Assembly: GCF_040819555.1 (NCBI RefSeq) | Contig: NZ_CP161920.1 | Span: 1,735,001-1,799,000 of the forward strand | DNA: 64,000 nucleotides | Direction of reading: 5' to 3' | Origin: Nitratireductor sp. GISD-1A_MAKvit | Lineage (GTDB): Bacteria; Pseudomonadota; Alphaproteobacteria; Rhizobiales; Rhizobiaceae | Shown: in pieces, positions 41,144-51,300 of the stretch | Layout: each line of letters starts with the position of its first letter | Numbering within the stretch: the stretch's first letter is position 1 | Translations under genes and position numbers: made by a program | Notes under the pieces: model-generated | The model's database searches: none | What the model saw: only the letters and a program-made list of their open reading frames with translations | What the model was told of the DNA's origin: nothing

Positions 41144-43642
41144 TCAGACCCGCTCCACAAACCCGTCGAGAACGCGCTTCTGGCCGGCCTTATCGAAATT
41201 GATGGTGAGTTTGTTGCCCTCAATGGCCGCCACATTGCCATTGCCGAACTTGATATGGAACACGCGATCGCCGACCTTGAAGGCGGACGGCGTGTCGGAC
41301 ACCGATTTGGCGACAAGCTCGCCCTCGATCACGCGACCCTTGACCGAACCGCGCCCGGCGCCATAGCCCGAATCCGCTTCGCCATAGCCGATGCGTTCCA
41401 CCTGATGGCCGGAGCGGCTGCCCCAGTTGCGGGACGTTGCCTCGGTGCGGTTCTTCTGGGCGCGCTGCCAGCCGGGCGTGGCGTAGCTGTTTGAGAACGC
41501 GGCCTGATCGTCAAAGCGGGATTTGCCATAGGGGTTTGGCCGGCCTGGCTGGCCAGCGGAATAGCCACCATAGCTGCTGCTTTCCTCGGCCACATCCACA
41601 TGAGCCTCGGGAAGCTCATCGAGAAAGCGGGACGGAATGGTGGATTGCCACAGGCCATGAATGCGCCGGTTGGAGGCGAACCAGATGTGCAGGTTGAGCT
41701 TGGCGCGGGTGAGGCCGACATAGGCGAGGCGCCGCTCTTCTTCCAGGCCGGAGCGGCCGCCCTCATCGAGCGCCCGCTGGTGAGGGAAGAGGCCTTCCTC
41801 CCAGCCGGGCAGGAACACGGTGGGGAATTCGAGCCCCTTGGCGGAATGGAGCGTCATGAGGCTGACGGCATCGAGTTCCTCGTCGCGCTCGGCATCCATG
41901 ACAAGAGCAACATGTTCGAGGAAGCCGCGCAGACTGTCGTAATCCTCCATGGAACGGATCAGCTCCTTGAGGTTTTCGAGCCTGCCGGGCGCTTCGGCGG
42001 AGCGGTCGTTCTTCCACATGTCGGTGTAGCCCGACTCCTCGAGGATGATCTCGGCGAGCTCGGTATGCGGCGTGCGGTCGAGCATGCCCTGCCAGCGCTC
42101 GATGTTTTCAACGAGCGTGCGCAGCGAGGCGCGCGGCTTGGGCTTCATCTCCTCGGTGCCGACGAGGTCGCGCGCGGCCTGCAGGAGCGTTGCCTCGCGC
42201 ATGCGCGAGACATCGTGGATCTGGCGGACGCTGGCCTCGCCCAGCCCGCGCTTCGGCGTGTTGACGATGCGCTCGAAGGCGAGATCGTCGGCCGCCTGCG
42301 CGACGATGCGGAAATAGGCCATGGCATCGCGGATTTCCATGCGCTCATAGAAGCGCGGGCCGCCGATGACGCGGTAGTTGAGGCCGAGCGTGACGAAGCG
42401 GTCTTCGAATTCGCGCATCTGGAAGGAGGCGCGCACCAGAATGGCGATGTCGTTGAGCGCGTGGCCCTTGGACTGGAGCGCCTCGATCTCCTCGCCGACG
42501 GCGCGGGCTTCCTCCTCTGAATCCCACGAGGCATGGACCTTCACCTTGGGATCGTCGGGATCGGACTGTTCTGTGAAAAGCGTTTTGCCCAGACGCCCTT
42601 CATTGTTGGCAATAAGGTGTGAGGCAGCGCCCAGAATATGCGCGGTGGAGCGGTAGTTGCGCTCCAGCCGGATAACGGCGGCGCCGGGAAAATCCTTCTC
42701 GAAGCGCAGGATGTTGTCGACCTCGGCACCGCGCCAGCCATAGATCGACTGGTCGTCGTCGCCAACACAGCAGATGTTGACGGGTTCCGTGCTTTTGGGG
42801 CGCTGGGCGAGCAGCCTGAGCCACATATATTGCGCGGTGTTGGTGTCCTGATACTCGTCGACGAGGATGTATCTGAACCGGCGGTGATAGTCTGCAAGCA
42901 CATCGGGGTGATCACGCAAAATGCGGATCGGATGGCACAGGAGGTCGCCGAAATCGACGGCGTTGAGCGTCTTCAGGCGGTTCTGATAGGCGGCGTAAAG
43001 CTCGCGGCCCTTGCCATTTGCGAAGGCGCGGGCGTCACCCTCGGGAATTTCCTTCGGCGCGAGCCCCTTGTTCTTCCAGCCATCGACCATCTGGGCGAAC
43101 TGGCGCGGTGGCCAGCGCTTGTCGTCCAGCCCCTCGGCCTGGATGATCTGCTTCATGAGGCGGATCTGATCGTCGGTGTCGAGAATGGTGAAGGAGCTTT
43201 TCAGCCCCGCAAGCTCTGCATGCTTGCGCAGGATCTTCACACCGATGGAGTGGAACGTGCCGAGCCATGGCATGCCTTCGATCGCTTCACCGACCAGCGT
43301 GCCGATGCGCACCTTCATCTCGCGCGCGGCCTTGTTGGTGAAGGTGACGGCGAGAATCTGCGAGGGATAGGCACGGCCAGAGGCCAGGATATGCGCGATG
43401 CGCGTGGTCAGAACCCGGGTCTTTCCGGTGCCGGCACCCGCAAGTACCAGGACGGGCCCCTCGGTCGTCTCCACGGCGAGCCGCTGCTCGGGATTGAGCG
43501 CGTCGAGGTAGCGCGTGTCCGGGCCGCCCGAACGCGCCGCCATGGCGCGCGCGGCGATGCCTGACGGCTTTTGCGCAGCCTGTGGGGGCGGGGCGGGGTC
43601 GTCTTCGTCGAAGAACGGAATATCGTCAGGAAAGCCGGACAT
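41144..43642 (-). CDS. ATP-dependent DNA helicase, PcrA/UvrD family
   Basis: This 832-residue superfamily 1A helicase acts in repair and replication. Walker A AGAGTGKT lies at 68-75 after LNPEQRLAVETTEGPVLVL; Walker B is LVDEYQDTN, motif III VGDDDQSIYGWRGA and motif VI AYVGLTRAK. A variable C-terminal arm ends in a Tudor-like module (FKVGDRVFHIKFGNGNVAAIEG), as in PcrA/UvrD that touch RNA polymerase. ATG at 43642 (MSGFPDDIPFFDEDD) matches family starts; upstream in-frame sequence is not protein-like. Confidence 0.93.
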   Translation of the reverse strand: MSGFPDDIPFFDEDDPAPPPQAAQKPSGIAARAMAARSGGPDTRYLDALNPEQRLAVETTEGPVLVLAGAGTGKTRVLTTRIAHILASGRAYPSQILAVTFTNKAAREMKVRIGTLVGEAIEGMPWLGTFHSIGVKILRKHAELAGLKSSFTILDTDDQIRLMKQIIQAEGLDDKRWPPRQFAQMVDGWKNKGLAPKEIPEGDARAFANGKGRELYAAYQNRLKTLNAVDFGDLLCHPIRILRDHPDVLADYHRRFRYILVDEYQDTNTAQYMWLRLLAQRPKSTEPVNICCVGDDDQSIYGWRGAEVDNILRFEKDFPGAAVIRLERNYRSTAHILGAASHLIANNEGRLGKTLFTEQSDPDDPKVKVHASWDSEEEARAVGEEIEALQSKGHALNDIAILVRASFQMREFEDRFVTLGLNYRVIGGPRFYERMEIRDAMAYFRIVAQAADDLAFERIVNTPKRGLGEASVRQIHDVSRMREATLLQAARDLVGTEEMKPKPRASLRTLVENIERWQGMLDRTPHTELAEIILEESGYTDMWKNDRSAEAPGRLENLKELIRSMEDYDSLRGFLEHVALVMDAERDEELDAVSLMTLHSAKGLEFPTVFLPGWEEGLFPHQRALDEGGRSGLEEERRLAYVGLTRAKLNLHIWFASNRRIHGLWQSTIPSRFLDELPEAHVDVAEESSSYGGYSAGQPGRPNPYGKSRFDDQAAFSNSYATPGWQRAQKNRTEATSRNWGSRSGHQVERIGYGEADSGYGAGRGSVKGRVIEGELVAKSVSDTPSAFKVGDRVFHIKFGNGNVAAIEGNKLTINFDKAGQKRVLDGFVERV

Positions 43643-43756
43643 CGGACCTGCATAGGGTGATTCGGGGGGCAAAGCCCAAGGATGTTTTCCATTTGTACCG
43701 GTTTGTCGCCCATGAACCAAGATGCTGACAGCCGGCAAATCCATCTGCAGTGGTCA

Positions 43757-44170
43757 TCAGTGCTCGCTCTCGCAGAGGGAATGATCGGCCAGCGCTCTCA
43801 GAACATGGCAATCGCAGACCGTGCCACTGTCGCAGCTGTCGACAATGCGCTGCAGTTCCTGTTCGAGCCGTTGCAGGCGTGCGATGCGCTGGCGCACTTC
43901 GCCGAGATGCTCGCGGGCGATGGTGTCTGCTGTTTCACACGGTTTTTCGGGGTGCCCGCTCAGGTCGATCAGCGAGCGGATGGCATCGATGCCCAGCCCC
44001 AGTTCACGCGCGTGGCGAATGAAGGCGAGGCGTTCCATGGCCTGTTTACCGTAGCGGCGCTGATTGCCCGACGAGCGTTCCGGCGGGTCTATCAGGCCGG
44101 TTTCCTCGTAATAGCGGATCGTGGGCACCTTTACGCCCACGCGTTTCGAGAGTTCGCCGATGGACCACAT
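43757..44170 (-). CDS. MerR family transcriptional regulator, cysteine-rich effector end
   Basis: This 137-residue protein has the MerR winged helix at the N-terminus (MWSIGELSKRVGVKVPTIRYYEETGLI) and a dimerisation coiled coil at about 85-112. The C-terminal cysteines C78, C113, C119, C121 and C133 (DSCDSGTVCDC) suggest sensing of a soft metal such as Zn, Cd or Pb. No transporter gene is adjacent, so the target is unclear. ATG at 44170 starts exactly at the helix-turn-helix. Confidence 0.85.
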   Translation of the reverse strand: MWSIGELSKRVGVKVPTIRYYEETGLIDPPERSSGNQRRYGKQAMERLAFIRHARELGLGIDAIRSLIDLSGHPEKPCETADTIAREHLGEVRQRIARLQRLEQELQRIVDSCDSGTVCDCHVLRALADHSLCESEH

Positions 44171-44250
44171 GGAGGAGGCTCCTTCAAAATCTACGGTGTA
44201 TATAGAGATTGCCGGGAGCCATGAAAGGGGCGCAGAGTCAGGATGTTCGC

Positions 44251-44496
44251 TCAATATGTTCCGTGCGGCGAGGGGTCATATTCCAGAAACAGGCGCTTCT
44301 GGCGCGCGGTGCGAACGATTGCGCGAACATAAACCAGCTCTATCGGGATGGGCCGGCGATTTCGTTCCAGCCAGTAAAGCTCGTCTTCGATCGATTTCAG
44401 CGCACGCCAAAAGTCGTAATCGGAGATCTCGTGCGTGTGCGCGAGACTTTCCGAGAGGGCTTTGGCTTCCTCATTCAACACCGGGATTCCCGCCAC
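44251..44496 (-). CDS. Small hypothetical protein
   Basis: This 81-residue open frame starts with GTG. It is helical and charged in composition (EEAKALSESLAH...DYDFWRALKSIEDELYWLERN), with no signal peptide or membrane segment. It sits 80 bases upstream of merR on the same strand and may share its transcript. I do not recognise the family; the composition is more protein-like than the overlapping frames on the other strand. Confidence 0.5.
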   Translation of the reverse strand: MAGIPVLNEEAKALSESLAHTHEISDYDFWRALKSIEDELYWLERNRRPIPIELVYVRAIVRTARQKRLFLEYDPSPHGTY

Positions 44497-44653
44497 CTAC
44501 GAATCGAGCTTCATGGGTGTGGATGGTCCGTCCTGGCTGGTGGCGCTTCAAGCCGCCGGCATGGTTAAACTTGTGCAAACATCCTGCGAGTGGCGTTATG
44601 GTTAACGAAAAATTGCGCAGGTGTTAATTCTCTAACTGTCTCTTTGTGAACGA

Positions 44654-46291
44654 TTATCTGTGCTCTTCCTCGCTCATGTCCACGAGGGCGCGGTTGAAAA
44701 AGCGCAGGGCCCGGACATGGCTCGCAAAGGCGATGACCTTTGTCGGGTCCTTGAGATCAACGACCGGCAAACGGTCGTGCCCGCCCTTGTCGAATGCGCG
44801 CAGCGCTGCCTCCAGCGTGTCGGTGGGCTTCAGCGAGGGGGCGCCGGTCTCCGGGTCGTAGGCAACGGGCTCGGCCTCCTCATCCAGCGGCTCCATGAAG
44901 TCCATGACACGAATGACATGGCCGAGTGTCTTGTGCGGCCCTTCCACCAGAAAAAGCCCGCGCATTTCCAGCTGCCACTGGAACCATGAATGGCCGTGAA
45001 TGGTCTGGGTGATGCCATGGGCGACGGCAACGGTCAGAAGAAGCGCAATAGAGAGTTCGTAGCCGCCGGTGAGTTCGAAGACGATGACGGTGGTGGAAAT
45101 GGGGGCGCCAAGGACTGCGCCTGCGACCGCTCCCATGCCGAGAATGGCGTAAAGCCCCTCGCTGGAAGCCATGGTTGGAAATACGGCGGCGGCGATGATG
45201 CCGAATGCGCCGCCTGTGAGTGCCCCCAGAAACAGGGCCGGTGAAAAGATGCCTCCGCCGAAACGCATGGCAAGGGTGATGGAGGTGGCAGCCGTTTTCA
45301 CGACGATCAGTGCCAGCATGGTGATGAGCGGAAGCCGGTTCCAAAGAGCCATGTCCGTGACTTCGTAACCCACGCCAAGCACCTGCGGAAAGACGACGGC
45401 GATGGCGCCGACAAGAATGCCGCCCACCAGCGGTCGGGTCCACAGCGGGATCTTTATTCCCCGGGCGGCGTAATCCGACACGAAGAGCGAAAACTGAAAC
45501 AGGATCGCCACGATGGCGGCGGTAACACCCAGAAGCGCAAAGGCGGGAAACTCCCAGAATGACGTGATCTGGTGGGTGGGGACCAGAAATGCCGCAGCGC
45601 TGCCGAACCACAGCCGTGAGGCCACAGCCCCTGCCGCCGAGGCGATGACGATGGGCACGAAGGAGCGCATGGCATAGTGACCGAGGATGACTTCATGCGC
45701 GAAGAGAACGCCGGCGATCGGGGCGTTGAAGGATGCGGAGATGGCGCTGGCGACACCGGCTCCCAGAAGGGTGCGGCGGCACCATTCGGGCAGATTTGCG
45801 CGCCAGGCAATTGCCGTTGCCAGAACGGCGCCCAGATGGACCACCGGGCCCTCGCGCCCTGCACTTGCGCCGGAACCGAGCGACAGGGCGGTGACGAATG
45901 CGGAGAGCAGGCCCTCACGAAACCGCAACTTGCGACCGGACAGTGCACGCGCCTCGATCACATCGGCCACCGCACCTGTGCGCCGGGCTTCCAGCCGGGT
46001 GAGCAAAATGCCGACGAGAAGACCGCCCAAAACGGGGCCGGCCATGATCCAGTACCATGGCAGCGCAAGTGCAGCCGTGAAAACGAGCTCTGAGCTGGTG
46101 CCAAGCCAGAAGAGTTGGAAAAATCCGATCAGCTCGCGGAAAGCGATGGCAGCGACGGCCACGCCAAGGCCGAGAAACAGGGACAGAAGCCAGACCAGTG
46201 GCAGTCTTGCCTCAAGAAACGCGGTGACATTGGGCTCGATCCAGGTTCGCAGAATCCGAGGCAGGCGCTGTATCAGTCTGAGGAGGGACAT
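44654..46291 (-). CDS. ClC family chloride channel/transporter with CBS pair
   Basis: This 545-residue membrane protein has the ClC selectivity blocks SLGSGASAGREGPVVHLGA (the gating glutamate in GREGP), SASFNAPIAGVLFAHEV and RFGGGIFSPALFLGALTGG. About ten to twelve hydrophobic helices fill residues 30-430. The C-terminal 110 residues form a CBS pair (VMDFMEPLDEEA..., TDTLEAALRAFDKGGHDRLPVVD). Whether it is a channel or an H+/Cl- exchanger cannot be read with certainty. The thioesterase gene lies 8 bases upstream on the same strand. Confidence 0.92.
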   Translation of the reverse strand: MSLLRLIQRLPRILRTWIEPNVTAFLEARLPLVWLLSLFLGLGVAVAAIAFRELIGFFQLFWLGTSSELVFTAALALPWYWIMAGPVLGGLLVGILLTRLEARRTGAVADVIEARALSGRKLRFREGLLSAFVTALSLGSGASAGREGPVVHLGAVLATAIAWRANLPEWCRRTLLGAGVASAISASFNAPIAGVLFAHEVILGHYAMRSFVPIVIASAAGAVASRLWFGSAAAFLVPTHQITSFWEFPAFALLGVTAAIVAILFQFSLFVSDYAARGIKIPLWTRPLVGGILVGAIAVVFPQVLGVGYEVTDMALWNRLPLITMLALIVVKTAATSITLAMRFGGGIFSPALFLGALTGGAFGIIAAAVFPTMASSEGLYAILGMGAVAGAVLGAPISTTVIVFELTGGYELSIALLLTVAVAHGITQTIHGHSWFQWQLEMRGLFLVEGPHKTLGHVIRVMDFMEPLDEEAEPVAYDPETGAPSLKPTDTLEAALRAFDKGGHDRLPVVDLKDPTKVIAFASHVRALRFFNRALVDMSEEEHR

Positions 46292-46299
46292 TCCCGACC

Positions 46300-46788
46300 C
46301 TAACGCTTCCGACGCCGGATGGCGATGGAACGGCCGGCGCGCTCGGGCCGCTGGAGTGTTTCATGCCGTGTTCGCATCGCCTGAATGCGTTCGAGGACGT
46401 CGGCGGGGAACGGGGCGACCCTGGGACCGGCCATGTCGATGTGAAGGGTGATCGCTTCGCATGTGGCCGCCAGCCAGCCCTCGTCGGCATGGCGCAGTTC
46501 CTGATAGGAATGCAGGCGCTTTTCATCATGGTCGAGGAGCTGATAGCTGCCACGAACCCTGTCTCCCAGATGAAGCTCGCGCACGTAGCACAGGTGGATT
46601 TCCGCGGTGTAGGTGGTGAGCCTTCTTTCGGCCGCGTAGCGCTCGCCCATGCCGAAGCCTTCCGACACTTCTTCATAAGCGCGGTCGAAAAGAACCGTAT
46701 AATAGGCCATGTTCAGATGACCGTTGAAATCGATCCAGTCCTTCTGCAGTTCGAATACGCGCGAGATATGGGGAGCGTCTTCCGGCAT
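46300..46788 (-). CDS. Hotdog-fold thioesterase (4HBT-like)
   Basis: This 162-residue protein has the hotdog signature KDWIDFNGHLNMAYYTVLFDRA at about 15-36, with Asp and Asn/His positioned as in 4-hydroxybenzoyl-CoA thioesterases. It probably hydrolyses an acyl- or carnitine-CoA thioester; related rhizobial proteins are often named betainyl-CoA or carnitine-related thioesterases, but nothing here fixes the substrate. ATG at 46788 (MPEDAPHISRV) gives the family length. It lies divergent from the FAD oxidase across 111 bases. Confidence 0.8.
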   Translation of the reverse strand: MPEDAPHISRVFELQKDWIDFNGHLNMAYYTVLFDRAYEEVSEGFGMGERYAAERRLTTYTAEIHLCYVRELHLGDRVRGSYQLLDHDEKRLHSYQELRHADEGWLAATCEAITLHIDMAGPRVAPFPADVLERIQAMRTRHETLQRPERAGRSIAIRRRKR

Positions 46789-46899
46789 TGGTCCTGTGTA
46801 TCCCTGGCTTGTGTAATCTGTTCGACTTGCGGCAGATTCGGATAGAAGCGAAAACGGTTCGGTGCGGCAAGGGTTGGACCACCTGATAGGAGAATGTGA

Positions 46900-48318
46900 A
46901 TGGCGCTGGCGGAACTGGAAAAGGTCGTGAAAAACGACGAGGGCATCGCGCGGGTTCTGGAAATTCTCCGGCAGCGATTTGGAGAACGCGTTCTCACCGG
47001 CCAATCGGTGCGCGAGCAGCATGCTCATTCAACCAGTTACATCCCGCCGCAACTGCCCGATGCCGTGTTTGCGCCCAACAACGCCGGGGAAGTGCAGGAT
47101 GTGGTGCGCATGTGCGCCGAACACCGTGTGCCGGTCATACCGTTCGGGGCCGGGTCTTCTCTGGAGGGGCACGTCAACGCACCGGGCGGTGGAATTTCGC
47201 TCGACCTGATGAACATGAACCGCATTCTCTCGGTCAATGCGGAGGATCTGGACTGTACGGTCGAGCCGGGCGTGACGCGGGAGGATCTGAACCATCATCT
47301 GCGCGACACCGGCCTGTTTTTCCCGATCGATCCGGGGGCGAATGCGAGCCTCGGCGGCATGGCCTCGACGCGCGCTTCCGGCACCAATGCGGTGCGTTAT
47401 GGCACCATGCGCGACAATGTGGTGAACCTGCAGGCGGTGATGCCAGACGGGCGGCTGATCACCACGGCGCGGCGTGCGCGCAAAACCTCGGCCGGCTACG
47501 ACCTGACGCGCCTCCTGATCGGTGCGGAAGGAACGCTGGGCGTGATTACCGCGATGACGCTGAAGCTTTATGGCATACCCCAGGCGATTTCGGGTGGGGT
47601 ATGCCCTTTTCCCGATGTGGAATCGGCCTGTCAGGCCGTGATCATGACGATCCAGATGGGCGTGCCGGTAGCCCGTATCGAATTCGTGAATGCGCTGGCG
47701 ATGAAGGCGATCAACGCCTATTCCGACCTCAACTACCCAGAGAGCCCCTGCCTGTTCGTGGAATTTCACGGAAGCGATGCCGGCGTGAAGGAACAGGCCG
47801 AAACGTTCGGTGAGATTGCCGAGGAATTTGGTGGTGGCCCGTTTCAGTGGACCAGTGTTGCCGAGGAGCGCACCAGACTCTGGAAGGCCCGGCACAATGC
47901 CTACTGGGCCTGTGTGGCGCTGCGCCCTGGCACGCGCGGCCTTTCCACCGATGTCTGCGTGCCGATCTCGCGACTGGCCGAATGTATCGTGGAAACCGAG
48001 GCCGACATTGCAGAACATGGTTTGATGGCCACGGTGCTTGGCCATGTGGGGGATGGCAATTTCCACGTTCTGGTGTTGATGGACATGGAGGACCCCGGGG
48101 AGATCGAGCAGGCGGAGGCCTTTGTCGCACGGCTCAACCGGCGGGCACTCTCCATGGACGGGACCTGCACCGGCGAGCATGGCATCGGACAGGGGAAGAT
48201 GCGGTTTCTCGAAGAGGAACTGGGCGACACCGTTGACGTGATGCGCGCGGTCAAGCAGGCGATCGACCCGCTCAACATCATGAACCCGGGCAAGATCGTT
48301 GCGACTAGGCGGACATAA
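46900..48318 (+). CDS. FAD-binding oxidase, D-lactate / glycolate dehydrogenase family
   Basis: This 472-residue flavoprotein has a PCMH-type FAD domain (VIPFGAGSSLEGHV, then PGANASLGGMASTRASGTNAVRYG) and a FAD_oxidase_C domain with GHVGDGNFHVLVL and CTGEHGIGQGKM. It oxidises a D-2-hydroxy acid to the keto acid; D-lactate, glycolate or D-2-hydroxyglutarate are possible. It is encoded alone, not with glcE or glcF, which fits a single-chain D-lactate dehydrogenase. TAGGAGA lies 7 bases before the ATG. Confidence 0.88.
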   Translation: MALAELEKVVKNDEGIARVLEILRQRFGERVLTGQSVREQHAHSTSYIPPQLPDAVFAPNNAGEVQDVVRMCAEHRVPVIPFGAGSSLEGHVNAPGGGISLDLMNMNRILSVNAEDLDCTVEPGVTREDLNHHLRDTGLFFPIDPGANASLGGMASTRASGTNAVRYGTMRDNVVNLQAVMPDGRLITTARRARKTSAGYDLTRLLIGAEGTLGVITAMTLKLYGIPQAISGGVCPFPDVESACQAVIMTIQMGVPVARIEFVNALAMKAINAYSDLNYPESPCLFVEFHGSDAGVKEQAETFGEIAEEFGGGPFQWTSVAEERTRLWKARHNAYWACVALRPGTRGLSTDVCVPISRLAECIVETEADIAEHGLMATVLGHVGDGNFHVLVLMDMEDPGEIEQAEAFVARLNRRALSMDGTCTGEHGIGQGKMRFLEEELGDTVDVMRAVKQAIDPLNIMNPGKIVATRRT

Positions 48319-48392
48319 CGGAGGTTTGTGCGATGATCACGGGGCTGCCTCTTTAATGCCACTGAAAACGAACTAGTGTAACGCAGCATGCG

Positions 48393-51300
48393 TTGAACCT
48401 TGGAGAGTTGAAACTGGCCCGGCTGTTTGTATTCTTCGGTGGACTGGTTGTTCTGGCGCTGACTTCTGCGCTGGTCGCTCCCTATTTCATCGACTGGAAT
48501 CATTACCGTTCCGCCTTCGAGCGCGAGGCTGGCCGTGTGCTTGGGCGTGAGGTTCGGGTGGAGGGCAGCGCACGGGCGCGGCTGCTGCCGTTTCCTTCGC
48601 TGACCTTTACCGATGTGGTGGTGGCGGGCGAAACGCCCGAGGCGCCCGGAATGACGGTTGACGAGTTCTCCATGCATGCCGAGCTTGCCCCCTTCCTGCG
48701 CGGAGAGGTGCTGATCTTCGACATGCAGCTGACCCGGCCCCCGGGCGCGGATCGCCATTTCGGCTGATGGCGGCATCGACTGGGCCGTGCGACCCTCGGG
48801 GCCGTTTGATCCCCGCCAGGTGACACTCGAGAGTGTCAGCGTGGTGGATGGGGAGGTGACGCTGGGCCATGCCGCCAGCGGGCGCGTACACACCATAACC
48901 GACATCGATGCCGAGCTTTCGGCCGCCAGCCTTGCAGGACCATGGCGCTTTGGCGGCACGCTGGCCTTCGACGAAATGCCGATGCGGGTCTCGGTTTCCA
49001 CCGGTACGGCGGGCGATGACGGGCGCATGCGCCTGCGGGTGACGGCGGTGCCCGATGCGCTGCCGCTGAAACTTGCCGTCGATGGCCAGGCCCGGATGGC
49101 GGACGGAGCGGCCTATTTCGACGGAAATTTTGCACTCAACACCTATTCCGAAGAGGCGATGGCGAAACTGCGTGAGAACGCGGATCGTCCGCTTGCGTTG
49201 ACTGGAGCTTCCGCCACCAATCGCATGAGTGGCTCTTTCATGCTGCGCCATGACCGGCTTGCGGTGGACGCCTTCCGGTTCGAGACAGGGCCGGCCGACG
49301 CGCCCTATCGGGCCGAGGGAAGGGCGAATCTCGCGCTGGGCAGCGAGCCGCGCTTTCTGATCGAGGCCGATGGTGCACAACTGCGCTTCGAGCCCGAGGA
49401 CAGCGAGGCGGGCTCGATGGAGGGGCTGGATCTGGCCGGCCGCTTCGAAGCGTTTGCGTCTCTCATGCGCGCCCTTCCAGCGCCGTCCATACCCGGCGAG
49501 GTTTCGATCAGCCTGCCGGCCATCGTTGCCGGCGACACGACGATCCGCAACATCGATCTGCGCGCCGAACCGACCGATGGCGGCTGGTCCATAGGCTCGG
49601 TGGCGGCAACGCTGCCGGGAAGGACACGGTTTGAGGCGAAGGGGACGCTGCGCACGAGCGAAGCATTGTCGTTTGACGGGCACATGCTGCTTGCGATCGC
49701 GCAGCCATCGGGCTTTGCGGACTGGGTTTCGCGGGATGTGGATGATGCCGTCAGGCGGCTCTCCTCGGCAGGGTTCAGCGCTGACGTTTCGCTTTCGCGT
49801 GAGAGGCAGGCCTTTGAGGCGCTGGAGCTCGTTCTCGGCGGTGCGCGGTTTTACGGACGCATGGAACGGGCTTCTGCGACTGGCGCGCGACCAGCGCTCG
49901 ACCTGGCGCTTGAGGGAGAGGCGCTAGACCTTGATGGCATGCGTGCCTTTGCCTCGCTGTTCGTGAATGATGCAGGGGTCAACAGGCTTTCGGGCCATGA
50001 TGTGGACCTTGCTCTGAAGGCCGGCCCCGTTTCGGCATCCGGCCTGGAAGCCGAAACGGTGGACACCGCGCTGCGGCTTCGCGGTGGGGTTCTGGAAATC
50101 GACCGGCTGGCGCTGGGCGGATTTGCGGGGGCACAGCTTGGCGCCACCGGCCAGATCCGCGATTTTTCCACCACGCCAACCGGCAAGGTCGATGCGACGG
50201 TGGTTTCGACAGATCTTGCCGATCTGGTGCTCACGCTTGCCGGGCGTTTCCCCGAAAACGGGTTCCTTTCTGCAGCAGCCGATCGCGTGCGCTCCAATCC
50301 GGGGCTACTGGAAAATGCCGAACTCGACATTGTCGCCAGCGCCGCCGGCAGCGGGGATGAGAATGTCGGGCTGGCCGTGAGCGCGCAGGGCGAGGCGGGT
50401 GGAACAGGTTTCAGCCTTTCGCTTTCCGACCAGAGCCCACGCCAGTCGCCGCTTCAGGGCAATTTCAAACTTTCAATGGAATTGCACAACGATGACGCGG
50501 CAGTGCTTTATGGACTTGGCGGGCTGCCGTCGCTTCCGCTTGGTCTCGTTGGTGGAGCGACGCTCGAACTCTCCGCCGAAGGATCTCTGGCAGAGCGGAT
50601 CGAGACCACGGTGAAGCTCGGAGGGGAGGGGCTTGATGCCTCTTTTGATGGGGCATTGCTGAATGTGCTGTCTGCTCCCTCTCTGGATGGTGCGGTGTCG
50701 GTGGTGAGCAACGACATCGAACCCTGGCTGGCGGTTGGTGGTGTGGTTCTGCCCGGGTTCGGGCTTGGATTGCCGGTCGAACTGGCCGCGGCGCTGGAAT
50801 GGAGCGAGAAGGTCGTCGTGATGTCGGCGCTTGAGGGCTCGGTTGCCGGCAGCGACATTCGCGGCGATGTGAACATCGCGCTCGACCGTGGCAGGCCGCG
50901 GATCGACGGTGCTCTCAACATGACGCGCCTGGACCTTGCGCCCGCTGCCGAACTCGTGCTCGGGCCCGACGTTCTCTCGGGGGAGGAAAGCGGTGCCTGG
51001 CCGGAAGAACCTTTCAGCAGCAATGTCGATCTGCCGTTTTCGGCAGACCTCGACCTGCAGGCCGATTCGCTATGGGCGGGCTTCTTTGCAGCCGGGCAGG
51101 AGGCCAGCCTGAAGCTCAGGCTCAACGAAGAGGGGCTTTCGGTCTCCGATCTCAGGACGCGGGTCTTCGACGGGGCCCTGAACGGTTTTGCGACGCTCAG
51201 GAACAATGGTGGAACCGGCCTACTGACGGCGCAGATAGGCCTTGAGGCGGTGTCTGTAGAGACGCTTCTGCCCCAGGCGCGGCTTGCAGGCGATCTTTCG

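Noticed and set aside
46896..47813. A 305-codon open frame overlapping the FAD oxidase gene in another phase
   Set aside because: It lies inside a well-supported flavoprotein gene, and its Arg/Gly/Ala-rich product looks like a high-GC shadow.
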